Origin: JAVBUZ01 sp031554725
Lineage (GTDB): Bacteria; Bacillota; Clostridia; Lachnospirales; Lachnospiraceae
DNA: 64,000 bases
Direction of reading: 5' to 3'
Assembly (NCBI GenBank): GCA_031554725.1
Contig: JAVBUZ010000046.1
Location: 1-64,000, forward strand
In this document: positions 53,694 through 63,244 of the stretch, piece after piece
Layout of the letters: every line of letters begins with the position of its first letter
Numbering within the stretch: position 1 is the first letter of the stretch
Position numbers and translations under genes: made by a program
The notes under the pieces: model-generated
The model's input: the letters and a program-made list of their open reading frames with translations, nothing else
The model's database searches: none
Told to the model about the DNA's origin: nothing

Positions 53694-53845
53694 AATTAAA
53701 GAAGCAATATTATCTTATGGTGCAGATGTATGCGGAATTGCTAGTATAGAAAGATTTGTAGATGCACCAGAAGGTTTTTCCCCTAAAGATATATGAAGAT
53801 TGTAATAATTGCAGAGTTGTTTGTCCAAGGAAATATGGACTGTAG
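53683..53845 (+). pseudogene. Remnant of a QueG-like 4Fe-4S protein gene
   Basis: An ATG at 53683 overlaps the MerR stop and opens MENKIKEAILSYGADVCGIA, a start typical of epoxyqueuosine-reductase-like iron-sulfur proteins. It reaches PEGFSPKDI and stops at TGA (53794-53796). Directly after, in another frame, the codons give DCNNCRVVCPRKYGL and then a stop, keeping a C-x2-C-x3-CP cluster motif. The middle of the gene is missing, so this is an internally deleted relic. Confidence 0.75.
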
Positions 53846-53858
53846 TATATGAAAGTAA

Positions 53859-53899
53859 AGCCGTGTATTCTAGATTTAAGAGTACACGGCTATCTTTTT
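53859..53899. terminator. Intrinsic terminator
   Basis: Stem AGCCGTGTA (53859-53867) / TACACGGCT (53883-53891) with a 15-base loop that can extend the pairing. A TCTTTTT stretch follows on the plus strand and CTTTAC-type sequence on the minus. Confidence 0.75.
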
Positions 53900-53902
53900 C
53901 TA

Positions 53903-54439
53903 TTAACCCTCTATCTCAAAAGTAAACACAACAGGGTTTACCACATTTTCCTTAAGAGGGGATACATCAACAGATTTAATCTTCAGTTTTATTCCTAATG
54001 CCTTTTGGTATTCATACATACGCCCAGCAGCGCATCTTTCAAAATACGGTTGGATGGGGAGATGAAAGTTTCCTTTTGGCGCATGCTTATAATATCCATG
54101 TCCACATGCAAAATGAACGGTGATGGTGTTATCATCATTTAAAATCCCACCTCGATGAAATGTATTTTTAAAGAGTTCAAATTTTTCGGTAAGCGGTAAG
54201 TCTGCATGCTTTACTGCAAAGGCTTTACGCTCCTTATCTTGACCGGTACCATTGCAACTACCATTTTGCTCAAAGAGACGGAAACGCTGCTCTTGAGTAA
54301 GATGTTCTTCCATTGCTTCTAAAAACTTTTCTTCATTTTGGTCTCTGTCATATGTTTCACTAATGTGCTCAAATAGTGGCAATAACCCCTCTGGGATTTC
54401 ATTCTTAGGCATTTGCATACACTTTAATATGGATTTCAT
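53903..54439 (-). CDS. Hypothetical cytosolic protein with CGHGYY motif
   Basis: A 178-residue protein I do not recognise. The N-terminal half is charged and helical (LLPLFEHISETYDRDQNEEKFLEAMEEHLTQEQRFRLFEQNGSCNGTG). The C-terminal half carries HFACGHGYYKHAPKGNFHLPIQPYFERCAAGRMYEYQKALGIKL, with several Cys and His that could hold a metal. There is no signal peptide. It is a single minus-strand gene with a GGAGG-like site before the ATG. Confidence 0.7.
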   Translation of the reverse strand: MKSILKCMQMPKNEIPEGLLPLFEHISETYDRDQNEEKFLEAMEEHLTQEQRFRLFEQNGSCNGTGQDKERKAFAVKHADLPLTEKFELFKNTFHRGGILNDDNTITVHFACGHGYYKHAPKGNFHLPIQPYFERCAAGRMYEYQKALGIKLKIKSVDVSPLKENVVNPVVFTFEIEG

Positions 54440-54625
54440 TTGTAACCTCCAATAAGATAACTTTTATAATGAGCTTTTATATTTAATCTATCATAGACCA
54501 TAATGTTTTGCTATAACAATATTTTATAGATTTCACTTACTTAACATATTTTGAACAAACTTTTTTCACAATGTCTTGCTAATCTACTCTTAACGAAATA
54601 AAAATGATTTGGAGGAAACAACAGG

Positions 54626-55297
54626 ATGAAGAAATTAGTAGCACTTTTTAGTGTAGCCGCATTAACATTATCACTTATGGCGTGTGGCACTACTGAAAAA
54701 GAAACAGCAAATACAGGTGTAGATTATAGCAACACTACAATTACAGGAAAGGTTCTGTCGCTTGAGGGAACCACCGCAACCTTGCAGCTAGGAGAACTAG
54801 GTGAAGGAGAAATGACGTTACCAGAGGGAATGGATCCAGACTTAGCCAATATGCCAAGTGGCGGTAGGCCAAGCGATATGCCTCAAGGTGAAAGACCAGA
54901 TAATATGCCAGAGAGAGAAGCTCCAGAAGGAGGAGATTTTTCGGGTATGGGAGGAGGCTTCCCTAATATGGGTGGAGCAATGACTCAGTTTATAGCTGGC
55001 GAAGAAACAGCCACTTTAAACCTGGAAGGTGCGAGCATATCCATTGAATCCATGGAAGGAACAACGCAGGCAACGATAGCTGATATAATGGTAGATGATG
55101 TATTAGTTATTGAAGTAGGAGCAAACAATGCAGTTACTTCAATTACAGTCAAATTTATTATGAATTTTGATGGTATGGGTGAAGAGTTTGGTGGTAATAT
55201 GGGTGGTCAGCCGGGTGGCTTTGGCGGATCAGGAGAAGTGAATCAGGGAACCTCAGCTAATACAATAGAGGAAGATGGAACAGTATTAAGTAAATAA
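54626..55297 (+). CDS. Secreted lipoprotein with Met/Gly/Pro-rich region
   Basis: A 223-residue protein with lipobox LMAC (Cys 20). A short beta-rich part (TITGKVLSLEGTTATLQLGELG) is followed by a low-complexity region rich in Met, Gly and Pro (about residues 70-120: LPEGMDPDLANMP, GGRPSDMPQGERPDNMPERE). A second short beta part and a Gly-rich tail complete it. Methionine-rich segments can bind copper or silver ions, but that is conjecture. TTTGGAGG precedes the ATG. It lies convergent with the adaptor operon. Confidence 0.75.
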   Translation: MKKLVALFSVAALTLSLMACGTTEKETANTGVDYSNTTITGKVLSLEGTTATLQLGELGEGEMTLPEGMDPDLANMPSGGRPSDMPQGERPDNMPEREAPEGGDFSGMGGGFPNMGGAMTQFIAGEETATLNLEGASISIESMEGTTQATIADIMVDDVLVIEVGANNAVTSITVKFIMNFDGMGEEFGGNMGGQPGGFGGSGEVNQGTSANTIEEDGTVLSK

Positions 55298-55308
55298 TAA
55301 ATATAGAA

Positions 55309-55340
55309 AAGGGTAGAGTGGTCAACGCCATTCTACCCTT
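55309..55340. terminator. Terminator between convergent lipoprotein and adaptor genes
   Basis: Stem AAGGGTAGAGTGG (55309-55321) / CCATTCTACCCTT (55328-55340) with one G:T pair. On the minus strand it continues into a T-rich sequence, so it mainly serves the adaptor operon. Confidence 0.75.
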
Positions 55341-55344
55341 AAAA

Positions 55345-56787
55345 TTATTGATATCTTACCTGCTGTCCATTTACCACATCCTTTGAGCTTGTAAGCATAA
55401 CGGGTTCTAAAACAAACATGCCACTGATTGCACAAAGGGAATCATCCGATTCTACTAAGTCTACATAGACTTTTTCAGCAACATAGCCCTCCCCTAGTAT
55501 GGTATCGCGGGCTCTGATAGCCATTACATAATATCCATTTGAATCTTGTTTAAGTGCAGCCCTTGGGATGATAGAGGAATATTCCTTGCTAGTATGAGAA
55601 ATGGTGATACTAGCCTGCTTTCCAGCAGGGTTCTCAGCCATATCTTTTAAAACAATAGTAACCTGATATAAATTTCCCCCTCCGCTTGGAGCTTCAATTT
55701 CTTGTATGATACCTTTTATAGTTTGCTTTATACCAGAAATTTCTACAACTGCCTCATTTCCTGGGACAATGTATTTGATTTTATCATCAGCTACATTTAG
55801 TGTGACTTTATAATCTCGTGTATTTCCAGCCACCTGGCATAAAAGTGCATTTTGCTCTATATAGCCACCAGATACAGCATTGATACTTGCAATTACTCCA
55901 TCTGTTGTTGCAAGGATTTGTGTGTTTTTAGCATATTCTAAATTTTTTTGAATAATATCAAGTTCCTTTTCGGCAGCTTCAATTAAATAAGCATATTCTG
56001 TTTTAGAGTGATTGGTATCATGGTCGGAGCCAGTCTTTTCTTTTTGTAGTGTAGCTATTTGGGCTTCAAGGTCCATAATCGCTTTCTTGTTTTCTTCTTT
56101 TAAAGATTTTACATAGCTGTCATGTTTTAAACTGGCTGTATTTATGGCATAAATGGCAGCGTCCATTTCTGCCTGTGAACCAGCTCCTTCATTACACCTT
56201 TTTTGTACATCTGCATGAACCATCCAAGCATAAGTGATATCTAGCTTATAGCTTTCTAGCTCAGGCGAGGTATAAGTACCTGCTTCCAGGGAACCTTTTA
56301 TATTATTTAGTTCTTGCAGCTTGGTTTCAAGCTGACTTATTTGCTTACTTAGTTCTAAGCTGTTTTTTGGACTAAGTTCTTTCTCTTTCTTTAGTTCCAG
56401 CTTAAGGAGTGCAATTTCTTGCTCTTTTCTTAGTAATTCTAGTTCTAATGCATTAATAGTATCCGCATTTGTTTCCAGCTCCATAATAAGCTGTCCGGCA
56501 GTTACCAGTTCTCCTTCTTCAACATAAATTTCCTTACAATAGCCAGCCAACCGAGAAAAAAACAAATTGGTGTGTAAATAGTCCGCCAGAGAGTAGCCTT
56601 CCACGGTATTTAATAGCTTTCCACTACCAGGAACCGTTACGGTAACTTTAGGAAGGCGGGAATAATAAATGGTTTTAGAGAAAAAGGTAAGAAACAGTAC
56701 CACCACTAAAAAGCATGTAAATATAATTACAAATAGTTTATTTTTAGTAAATTTCGTTTTCATTTTTAATATGTGCCTTTCCATCAT
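55345..56787 (-). CDS. HlyD/RND-type adaptor protein in a sugar importer operon
   Basis: The 480-residue protein has an N-terminal membrane anchor (about residues 18-38), a first lipoyl half (YCKEIYVEEGELVTAGQLIMELETNADTI), a long coiled coil (about 105-285), the second lipoyl half (QILATTDGVIASINAVSGGYIEQNALLCQVAG), and beta-barrel and membrane-proximal domains. It belongs with the periplasmic-adaptor/HlyD family that normally serves exporters. Here its ATG overlaps the stop of a MalG-type permease (ATGA). A second possible start is Met 9. Its partner exporter is not in the operon. Confidence 0.87.
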   Translation of the reverse strand: MMERHILKMKTKFTKNKLFVIIFTCFLVVVLFLTFFSKTIYYSRLPKVTVTVPGSGKLLNTVEGYSLADYLHTNLFFSRLAGYCKEIYVEEGELVTAGQLIMELETNADTINALELELLRKEQEIALLKLELKKEKELSPKNSLELSKQISQLETKLQELNNIKGSLEAGTYTSPELESYKLDITYAWMVHADVQKRCNEGAGSQAEMDAAIYAINTASLKHDSYVKSLKEENKKAIMDLEAQIATLQKEKTGSDHDTNHSKTEYAYLIEAAEKELDIIQKNLEYAKNTQILATTDGVIASINAVSGGYIEQNALLCQVAGNTRDYKVTLNVADDKIKYIVPGNEAVVEISGIKQTIKGIIQEIEAPSGGGNLYQVTIVLKDMAENPAGKQASITISHTSKEYSSIIPRAALKQDSNGYYVMAIRARDTILGEGYVAEKVYVDLVESDDSLCAISGMFVLEPVMLTSSKDVVNGQQVRYQ

Positions 56788-57638
56788 TTGATACCAGATA
56801 GATTAATACCCTCTTTCAAATAGTCCTGGCCAAAAAACAAAATGATAAGGACAGGAAATACGTAAAAGCAGGAGGCGGCAAAGGAAACGCCCATTTGCTG
56901 TTGATTGATATTTGCTAAGAAAATAGATAAGGGTCTAGCCTTGCTATCCTTAATAAAAATAACGGCTTGCTCTACCATGTTCCAATATTCAACAAAGGTA
57001 AGAATGGCGGTGCAGGCAATTGCCGATTTAATCATAGGTAAAATGATGTAAATAAATTTTCGAATGTGCCCAGCACCATCTATACTTGCTGCCTCTAAGT
57101 AGGAAGCTGGCATCATTTTCATGTACTGCCTAATTAAAAAGACACCAAAAGGATTAAATATTCCTGGTAAGATAATAGCAGCATAGCTGTCCGTTATATG
57201 GAAAAACTCTGCCACAATGAAATTGGGAACTAGTGTTACCTGTAGGGGTAGCAGCATTACAATAACATATAGGAAAAACAAAACTTCCTTTCCCTTAAAA
57301 GAAAGGACTGTAAAAGCATAGGCGGCCATGGAGGACACAAGTATCTGCCCTAGCACTACTGGTATAGTTAGCTTCATAGAATTCCAAAACATGTTTAGAT
57401 ATAATGGACTTTCTATTAAGGTCTGCTTGTATTGTGACAAGGTAACAATATCAGGTATCAACTGCATTTCCATGTACCGTTTCCCAGGATGAAACAGATT
57501 TCCTTCTGTACTATAGTGAGATGTAACTTCCATAGTACTCATCAGAGAATTGGTAAAGGTAAGAATAAGAGGGTAAATGTATATTAGTGCTATAAAAATA
57601 AGTGCTACATATTTCATTTTTTTAAAAAGAGGTTTCAT
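56784..57638 (-). CDS. Carbohydrate ABC permease, MalG/UgpE type (third system)
   Basis: I placed the start at 57638, where AAGGAAAG precedes ATG. The frame is open a little further upstream, but that would overlap the previous gene. The 284-residue protein has six membrane segments and the EAA loop LEAASIDGAGHIRKFIYIILPMIKSA. It ends in overlap with the adaptor gene. Confidence 0.9.
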   Translation of the reverse strand: MKPLFKKMKYVALIFIALIYIYPLILTFTNSLMSTMEVTSHYSTEGNLFHPGKRYMEMQLIPDIVTLSQYKQTLIESPLYLNMFWNSMKLTIPVVLGQILVSSMAAYAFTVLSFKGKEVLFFLYVIVMLLPLQVTLVPNFIVAEFFHITDSYAAIILPGIFNPFGVFLIRQYMKMMPASYLEAASIDGAGHIRKFIYIILPMIKSAIACTAILTFVEYWNMVEQAVIFIKDSKARPLSIFLANINQQQMGVSFAASCFYVFPVLIILFFGQDYLKEGINLSGIK

Positions 57639-57648
57639 ACTTTCCTTC

Positions 57649-58503
57649 CTATCCAAATTCTTTGGAAACACGGCGTTCCAAAAGAAATACTACTGTAACA
57701 ATTACAACAATGGCAGCAGTTACAATATATGAGGAGCTTACTAGCTTAGGATAATTTAAGATTAAGAACATATTGTTCATGTAATGCTGCAAAATGTATA
57801 AGCTCTCATGAGGGTATTCCCCTGTTATAATATAAATTTCCTTAAAAATTTTGAAGGAATTTACAAAGGTCATAATAAAAACAAGCAAAAAGGTAGGCTG
57901 CAAATATACAAAGGTAATCGACCGAAATTGCTGCCACTTGCAGGCACCTTCTAGCATAGCGCATTCATAGTATTCTTCGGGAATATTACGTAGTCCACTA
58001 AAAAAAAGAAGCATATTGTAGCCAATGTTTTTCCATAGGAAGATGAGAATCATAATGACCATCCCATATTTACTTTGAAACCAGTCTATCCCCTCTAGGG
58101 ATATGTTTTGCAAAAGCTGATTAAAGGTACCATACTCAGCAAAAAGCTTATCCCAAAAAAATGCGGTGGTAGCTGAAGGTATAACAAGGGGGATTAAAAA
58201 TATAAGAATGATATATTTTTGCCCCCTTAAAGTTTTTGATAGCTTTAGTGCAAGCAGCAATGATAACAGCATATTAAGAGGGATGCAAATAAGCATAAAA
58301 CATACTGTATTTTTTAGTCCCATTAAAAAAAACTTATTTTGAAATAACTCTTTAAAATTTCTAAGTCCCACAAAGCTTGCATGTATGTGATTATCAATTA
58401 GCGCATAAGTAAAGGAGAGTAAAAAGGGTGCAAGGTAAAAGAGGGTAAATCCAACTAGGCTAATAGCAAGCATAAAAAACGGAATTACATTTTTTTTACT
58501 CAT
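57649..58503 (-). CDS. Carbohydrate ABC permease, MalF/UgpA type (third system)
   Basis: The 284-residue protein has six membrane segments and the EAA loop YECAMLEGACKWQQFRSITFVYLQPT. Its start overlaps the end of the binding-protein gene by eight bases, indicating coupled translation. It pairs with the permease that starts 10 bases after its stop. Confidence 0.88.
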   Translation of the reverse strand: MSKKNVIPFFMLAISLVGFTLFYLAPFLLSFTYALIDNHIHASFVGLRNFKELFQNKFFLMGLKNTVCFMLICIPLNMLLSLLLALKLSKTLRGQKYIILIFLIPLVIPSATTAFFWDKLFAEYGTFNQLLQNISLEGIDWFQSKYGMVIMILIFLWKNIGYNMLLFFSGLRNIPEEYYECAMLEGACKWQQFRSITFVYLQPTFLLVFIMTFVNSFKIFKEIYIITGEYPHESLYILQHYMNNMFLILNYPKLVSSSYIVTAAIVVIVTVVFLLERRVSKEFG

Positions 58504-59917
58504 TTAGGTATTTATCCAATCTTGCCTGAACTTGCTTTGCGGTATCTGCAGCCGTCTTCTTTCCCTCAAAGAAAGGCTCATTTTCATCATATATCATGTT
58601 TGAAATCACAGTTCTTTCTGAATTGTAATCATTTATTTGAAGCAGCCAGCCTTCAATCAAGCTTCTATAGCTGTCCCAGTCAATAACCTGGCCATTACCT
58701 GAGTTGTACATGTCATACTGACGTTTTACATAGGCATCAAAGCCATTTTTATTTACGCTTAAGCCCCAATTAGAAGGAGATGTCTGGACTTCATCGGAAA
58801 GCATAAATTTTAAAAATTCCCATGCTAGTTCCTTACTTGCAGAAGCCGAATTTATCCCAAATAGGGAGGCAGAGGTTAGATTTACATTTCCATCCTGGTC
58901 ACATAATGGCATGGGGTGATAGAATTGATTGGCCTCGCTCGTATCTAGTAGGTGATAATAGGCAGCCTGAACATCAAAATCAGAGGATATAGCAAAATAG
59001 TATTCCATGTTATAAAAATCCAGGCCGGATGTATCAAAGTAGCCTTTTGCTTCCAATTCGGCAGCGTACTCCAATAAAGAAATATAGTCCTGGGTATCAA
59101 AAAACACTTCTTTAGTCTCTGGGTTTATAAAATCGCCCCATTTATCATATAGAATGCCGCCAACAACACCCTGTCCATTTGAAATTTCTAAAAGGGTATT
59201 TTTTCTGTTCGTATTTTCAACTAATTCAAGGGCATAGTTAAGAGCATCTTCATAGCAAATCTTAGACATGGTGTCAGGTAGATATTTCTGACAGTCGTTT
59301 GCTAGGGTCTCATGAAAAGAAATGATACGTATAAAGGATGTAAGAGGAAGGGTATACATTTTGCCATCTGTGGTTTTCACAGCATCAAAAAGATTCATAT
59401 AATAGGAATCGGCATTGATTTCAGGGGAGTTTTCCATATAAAAGGATAGGTCTTCAAAGGCTCCCATATCAACATATTTTTGGAAGGGGATATATCCAGT
59501 CATAATAATGTCTTCAGCATTTCCGGTCATTAGCTTGGTATTTAATGCACTTAGATAATTTGCGCTACTTTGCTCGCCAGAAGGCTCTGCAGACATTTCA
59601 CTTCCATTTTCTAGCTGTATAACCTCTAAAGAACGGAATTTGTTAATTGTGACGGTTACATCAGGATACTTTTCCATAAACATTTCTGCGGCTAATGTTA
59701 AAATAGGTGAATCATCAAGTATAGAAATGGTAAGCTCTCCCTTCATTTCTGGTGGAGTATAGGTTCTTTCTGACTTTGAATCTTTGGGTGTAAAATTCTG
59801 CTGACTGGAAGGAGTTATAGGCTCCCCAAGACTTGGCAATTCTGTCTGGACATCTTTGTTGGCACAGCCTGCTAAAAGTAAGGTGGCCAAAAGTATAAGG
59901 CTAATTATTTTCTTCAT
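58496..59917 (-). CDS. Carbohydrate ABC solute-binding lipoprotein (third system)
   Basis: The 473-residue family 1 binding protein has lipobox LAGC (Cys 18) and a Ser/Thr/Pro linker. The body includes LTISILDDSPILTLAAEMFMEKYPDVTVTINKF and ELAWEFLKFMLSDEVQ. TGGAGG precedes the ATG, and TATAAT lies about 40 bases upstream on the minus strand, so it has its own promoter after the kinase gene. It should bind an unknown sugar and deliver it to the two permeases downstream. The ATPase must come from elsewhere. Confidence 0.9.
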   Translation of the reverse strand: MKKIISLILLATLLLAGCANKDVQTELPSLGEPITPSSQQNFTPKDSKSERTYTPPEMKGELTISILDDSPILTLAAEMFMEKYPDVTVTINKFRSLEVIQLENGSEMSAEPSGEQSSANYLSALNTKLMTGNAEDIIMTGYIPFQKYVDMGAFEDLSFYMENSPEINADSYYMNLFDAVKTTDGKMYTLPLTSFIRIISFHETLANDCQKYLPDTMSKICYEDALNYALELVENTNRKNTLLEISNGQGVVGGILYDKWGDFINPETKEVFFDTQDYISLLEYAAELEAKGYFDTSGLDFYNMEYYFAISSDFDVQAAYYHLLDTSEANQFYHPMPLCDQDGNVNLTSASLFGINSASASKELAWEFLKFMLSDEVQTSPSNWGLSVNKNGFDAYVKRQYDMYNSGNGQVIDWDSYRSLIEGWLLQINDYNSERTVISNMIYDENEPFFEGKKTAADTAKQVQARLDKYLNE

Positions 59918-59988
59918 AGTAATCCTCCATTTATTTTTCTATAACTAGATTATATAGGGAGAAGCTACGAGAAAATCTTAGGAAAGGT

Positions 59989-61917
59989 TTAGATGTTTAT
60001 TAATACCTTAAACATGTCCCCTTCCAGTTCTATTTTGATATTACCCTCATGCAGTAATACAATACTTTTTGCTATGGCAAGGCCTAAGCCAGAACCACCT
60101 TCCTCTCTTGCCTCGCTACCTCGCTTAAAGCGTAGAAAAAGCTCTGCTGGATCAAAGGTTATCCTTTCAGCAGTAATATTTTTTATATGAATATGGACCT
60201 GCCCAGTAGCATCGTCTTCAAACAGACGGACCTATAGTCTGGTATTTGGCAAGGAATATTTAATTGCATTTTGAAGTAGGTTATCAAAAACCCGCCATAT
60301 TTTAGCACTGTCGCAGGAAAGTTTAATTTTAGCTTGGGTATGTTCTAATACCAGCTCTAAATTTTGTTCAGCTAGCTGTACCTGACAGTCCTCTATCATC
60401 TGCCTCCATAATAAAACAATATCCGTATCCTCTTTAAGGAGCACCATATTTCCACTTTCTAATTTGGATAATTCAAACAAATCATCGATAAGAAGATGTA
60501 ATTTTTCGGCTTGATTTTCAGCCTGCATGATATAATGCAGTTTTTCCTCTGAGATTTCATTTCGCTTTAATAAATCAATATAATTTAGCACCAAAGTAAG
60601 AGGTGTTCGTAGGTCATGAGAAATATTTGTTACCAATTCGTATTTTAGTTGTTCGCTTTTTTTAACTTCTTCTAAAGAAAGGATATAGTTACTGCGAATT
60701 TGATTAATTGCCTGCGCTACTTGAGCAGTATAACCACTACCAACAACTGGAACTTCAACTTCGGTATGTCCTCCGGCTATGTTTTTTGCCATAGAAATAA
60801 TGTCTTTTTGATATTCGACACGTCTGTCATTTATTTTTTGCAGTATAATTGAAAAGAGAAACAAAAGTATAATATGTGTAATAGCAAGGCTGGGCGCTAA
60901 ATGAGTCATTCTTTCATAACTGTTTACCACAGAGGAAAAGCTCATTACGATTACAGCATACCAGCATAATAGTAGGATAAAGGAGGATAGCCAAAGGGGT
61001 ATGGATTTTGTTAGCCTATTTTCCCATTCCTCCAAGAATAGTTGCTTATCATTTTTCCAACGTAGGAGCTTATAGGCAAGTAGTAAAAAAAGAAAATTAG
61101 TAATAAATAGAAAAATAGTTAGTAGAAAATATAAAATGATTCGCTCTGTCATGAGGGAATAGGATTTCACTCGTGGAATATACCTTGGTAGCAGAAATAA
61201 GCTAGCAACGATTGACATTGCCATGGATAATAGTAAAACATCGGGTTTCATTTTGTTTATCCAGGTAGTATTTTTTGCTAGAGCTTTTCTTCCAGATATT
61301 AAAAAAAGTAGGAGACTACAGGTCAAAGTAATGAAAAAGATTACGCTTTCTACAATTAGTAGCATTCTGCGTTTTAAGCTAACCTGTATATATCCTCCCA
61401 TGGAGCCGAGAGAAGAGCAATTTTCTACAATATCCATATCTACAAAAACATAGCCGGAATAAGCGGACTCGTCGCTAGAGTATTCTGTGTCCATATATTC
61501 CCGAATCTCTGCTTTAATGGAAGCAGCAATGTCGATATTCCCATTTATATCACTCCACAAAGTTCGGATAGTATTTTGGAAGGGAAATTGCAGAATGTTT
61601 GAGTTTGAAATAAAAGCAGCATAATCTATGCCTTCCGGGAGATTGCTAAATAGTTTTCCAGTTTCGTTGTTCGTTATATAAAAATATGACTCCGGGCTTT
61701 TATAAAGAAAGGTGTTATATTCTTCATCGCTCATTAAGCCTTCAGCCATACGTTTAAAATCATAGCTATAGCTTTCTATGATGGGACTTAAATTAGAGTA
61801 GCTTACGATATAATCCTTAAAAAAGAGCTGCCTGTTATTCCATATACCAATACATGATACAAAGCTTATGGTAATTAGAAAAACGGATATAAAAAAAGAT
61901 AGTATTTGTTTTTTCAT
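59989..61917 (-). pseudogene. Sensor histidine kinase interrupted by an in-frame TAG
   Basis: From the ATG at 61917 (AGAGGGGG ahead) the frame encodes a signal-anchor segment, an extracellular domain, about five membrane segments (about residues 190-370), a HAMP-like linker, and HisKA with ITNISHDLRTPLTLVLNYID. The N box NLLQNAIKYSLPNTRL then meets TAG at 60232-60234. Reading on in the same frame gives VRLFEDDATGQVHIHIKNI, GSGLGLAIAKSIVLL and a stop at 59989, so the rest of the ATPase domain is intact. The product is therefore a kinase of about 642 residues broken by one nonsense codon, perhaps a former CAG. Without the G boxes it should not phosphorylate. Confidence 0.85.
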
Positions 61918-61930
61918 AGGAATCCCCCTC

Positions 61931-62620
61931 TTAATCAAGCATGTAGCCTTGTCCCCAGACAACCTTTAAATACATTGGCTTCTTAGGATTCTCTTCCATC
62001 TTTTCTCGTAGCTTGCTAATATGAAACATAACAGTACTTTCGGAATTTAAAAAATCTTGTTCCCATACGGATTCGTAGATGGCTTCTATAGACATTACTT
62101 CCCCTTTATGCTTAGCTAAAAAGCATAATATTTTATATTCTGTAGGGGTGAGCTTAATGGATGTATCATTTATGGTAACAGTTTTGCTCTTTATATAAAT
62201 AGATAATCCTCGAATATGAATTTCGTCTTGGGGAGCTACCTCTTGATTTAAGAGGGTGTATCTTCTTAGCTGAGCCTTTATTCGTGCAACAACCTCTAAG
62301 GGACTAAAGGGTTTGGTAATATAATCGTCCGCACCAATTTCCAGTCCTTCGATTTTATCTCGCTCCTGAGTTTTTGCAGATAAAAGTATTATGGGAATAT
62401 TATTTTCCTGACGTATTTGCAGAGTTGCTTTTATGCCATCCATTACGGGCATCATAATATCCATAAGAATTAAATGTATGGTATGAGATTTTAGAATTTG
62501 TAGTGCCTCCATACCATTTTTTGCATGATATGTGTTATAGTTAGCTTCTTTAAGATAGATATCAAGTACCTCAAGGATAGCGGGATTGTCATCAACAATT
62601 AATATGTTGTATATGGCCAT
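61931..62620 (-). CDS. OmpR/PhoB-type response regulator
   Basis: The 229-residue protein has a receiver domain (VDDNPAILEVLDIYL; Asp in LILMDIMMPVMDGIK; Thr/Ser in ILLSAKTQ; Lys in DDYITKPFSPLEV) and a C-terminal winged helix (LTPTEYKILCFLAKHKGEVMSIEAIYESVWEQDF, STVMFHISKLREKM). It is the partner of the kinase that starts 13 bases after its stop. TATAAT sequences upstream on the minus strand mark its promoter. Likely targets are the sugar-transport genes of the same strand. Confidence 0.93.
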   Translation of the reverse strand: MAIYNILIVDDNPAILEVLDIYLKEANYNTYHAKNGMEALQILKSHTIHLILMDIMMPVMDGIKATLQIRQENNIPIILLSAKTQERDKIEGLEIGADDYITKPFSPLEVVARIKAQLRRYTLLNQEVAPQDEIHIRGLSIYIKSKTVTINDTSIKLTPTEYKILCFLAKHKGEVMSIEAIYESVWEQDFLNSESTVMFHISKLREKMEENPKKPMYLKVVWGQGYMLD

Positions 62621-62791
62621 TTTTAATCCTCCCTTATTATAATGAATGTAACTATTCAGTTAGATTTATTATAACAAAAGGAAAAATAAAAAGTCTTAAG
62701 GTTTTATTAGGAAAATAGAGATTTTTATTTGACCGCACATTTTTGATTCCCAGACCGTTATACATATTGAAGGGAGGTTTTAAGAGAATCC

Positions 62792-63244
62792 ATGGATATA
62801 GAAGAACAGTACGACAAAATATATCGTTATTGCTATTTTAAGCTGCAGCAGCAAAGTATAGCAGAAGATATCACTCAAGAAACCTTCTTACGTTTTCTTG
62901 AAAATAAGACTTATAAAATGAGAGGGCAGGAACTAAACTATCTTTATACAATTGCTAGAAACCTATGTATTGACGAATACAGAAGGAAGAAAGCAGAAAG
63001 CCTGCCAGAGGAATTCGTTGACCAAGATGTGGAAGAGAGGTTGCTTACTTCTATTTCTTTAAAAGTAGCATTAGAGCAATTAAGCGAAGAGGATCGGGAG
63101 CTAATACTTTTAAGGTATGTAAACGAAGTGCCTATAGCAATCATTTGTAAAATGCTTGGCATATCAAGATTTGCAGTTTATCGCAAGCTAAAAGGAGCTA
63201 CTAATTTGTTGCAGGAAAAACTAGGAAGGGAGGACTTTTTATGA
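62792..63244 (+). CDS. ECF-type sigma factor
   Basis: The 150-residue protein has sigma region 2 (YCYFKLQQQSIAEDITQETFLRFLENK, LNYLYTIARNLCIDEYRRKK) and region 4 (LEQLSEEDRELILLRYVNEVPIAIICKMLGISRFAVYRKLKGA). AGGGAGG lies 13 bases before the ATG. The next gene overlaps by ATGA, and a transporter ATPase follows, so it probably controls that transporter. No typical zinc anti-sigma gene is adjacent within the window. Confidence 0.9.
   Translation: MDIEEQYDKIYRYCYFKLQQQSIAEDITQETFLRFLENKTYKMRGQELNYLYTIARNLCIDEYRRKKAESLPEEFVDQDVEERLLTSISLKVALEQLSEEDRELILLRYVNEVPIAIICKMLGISRFAVYRKLKGATNLLQEKLGREDFL

Noticed and set aside
53794..53796. TGA in the QueG-like relic as selenocysteine
   Set aside because: The following frame is shifted and the core of the protein is missing, so recoding would not restore a protein.
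59993..60190. A plus-strand frame of 65 codons at the end of the histidine kinase
   Set aside because: It is the complement of the kinase G-box region that continues after the TAG, which explains the sequence better.
60232..60234. TAG in the kinase as a pyrrolysine codon
   Set aside because: Nothing in the window suggests pyrrolysine use and the position is not a known pyrrolysine site; a nonsense mutation is simpler.
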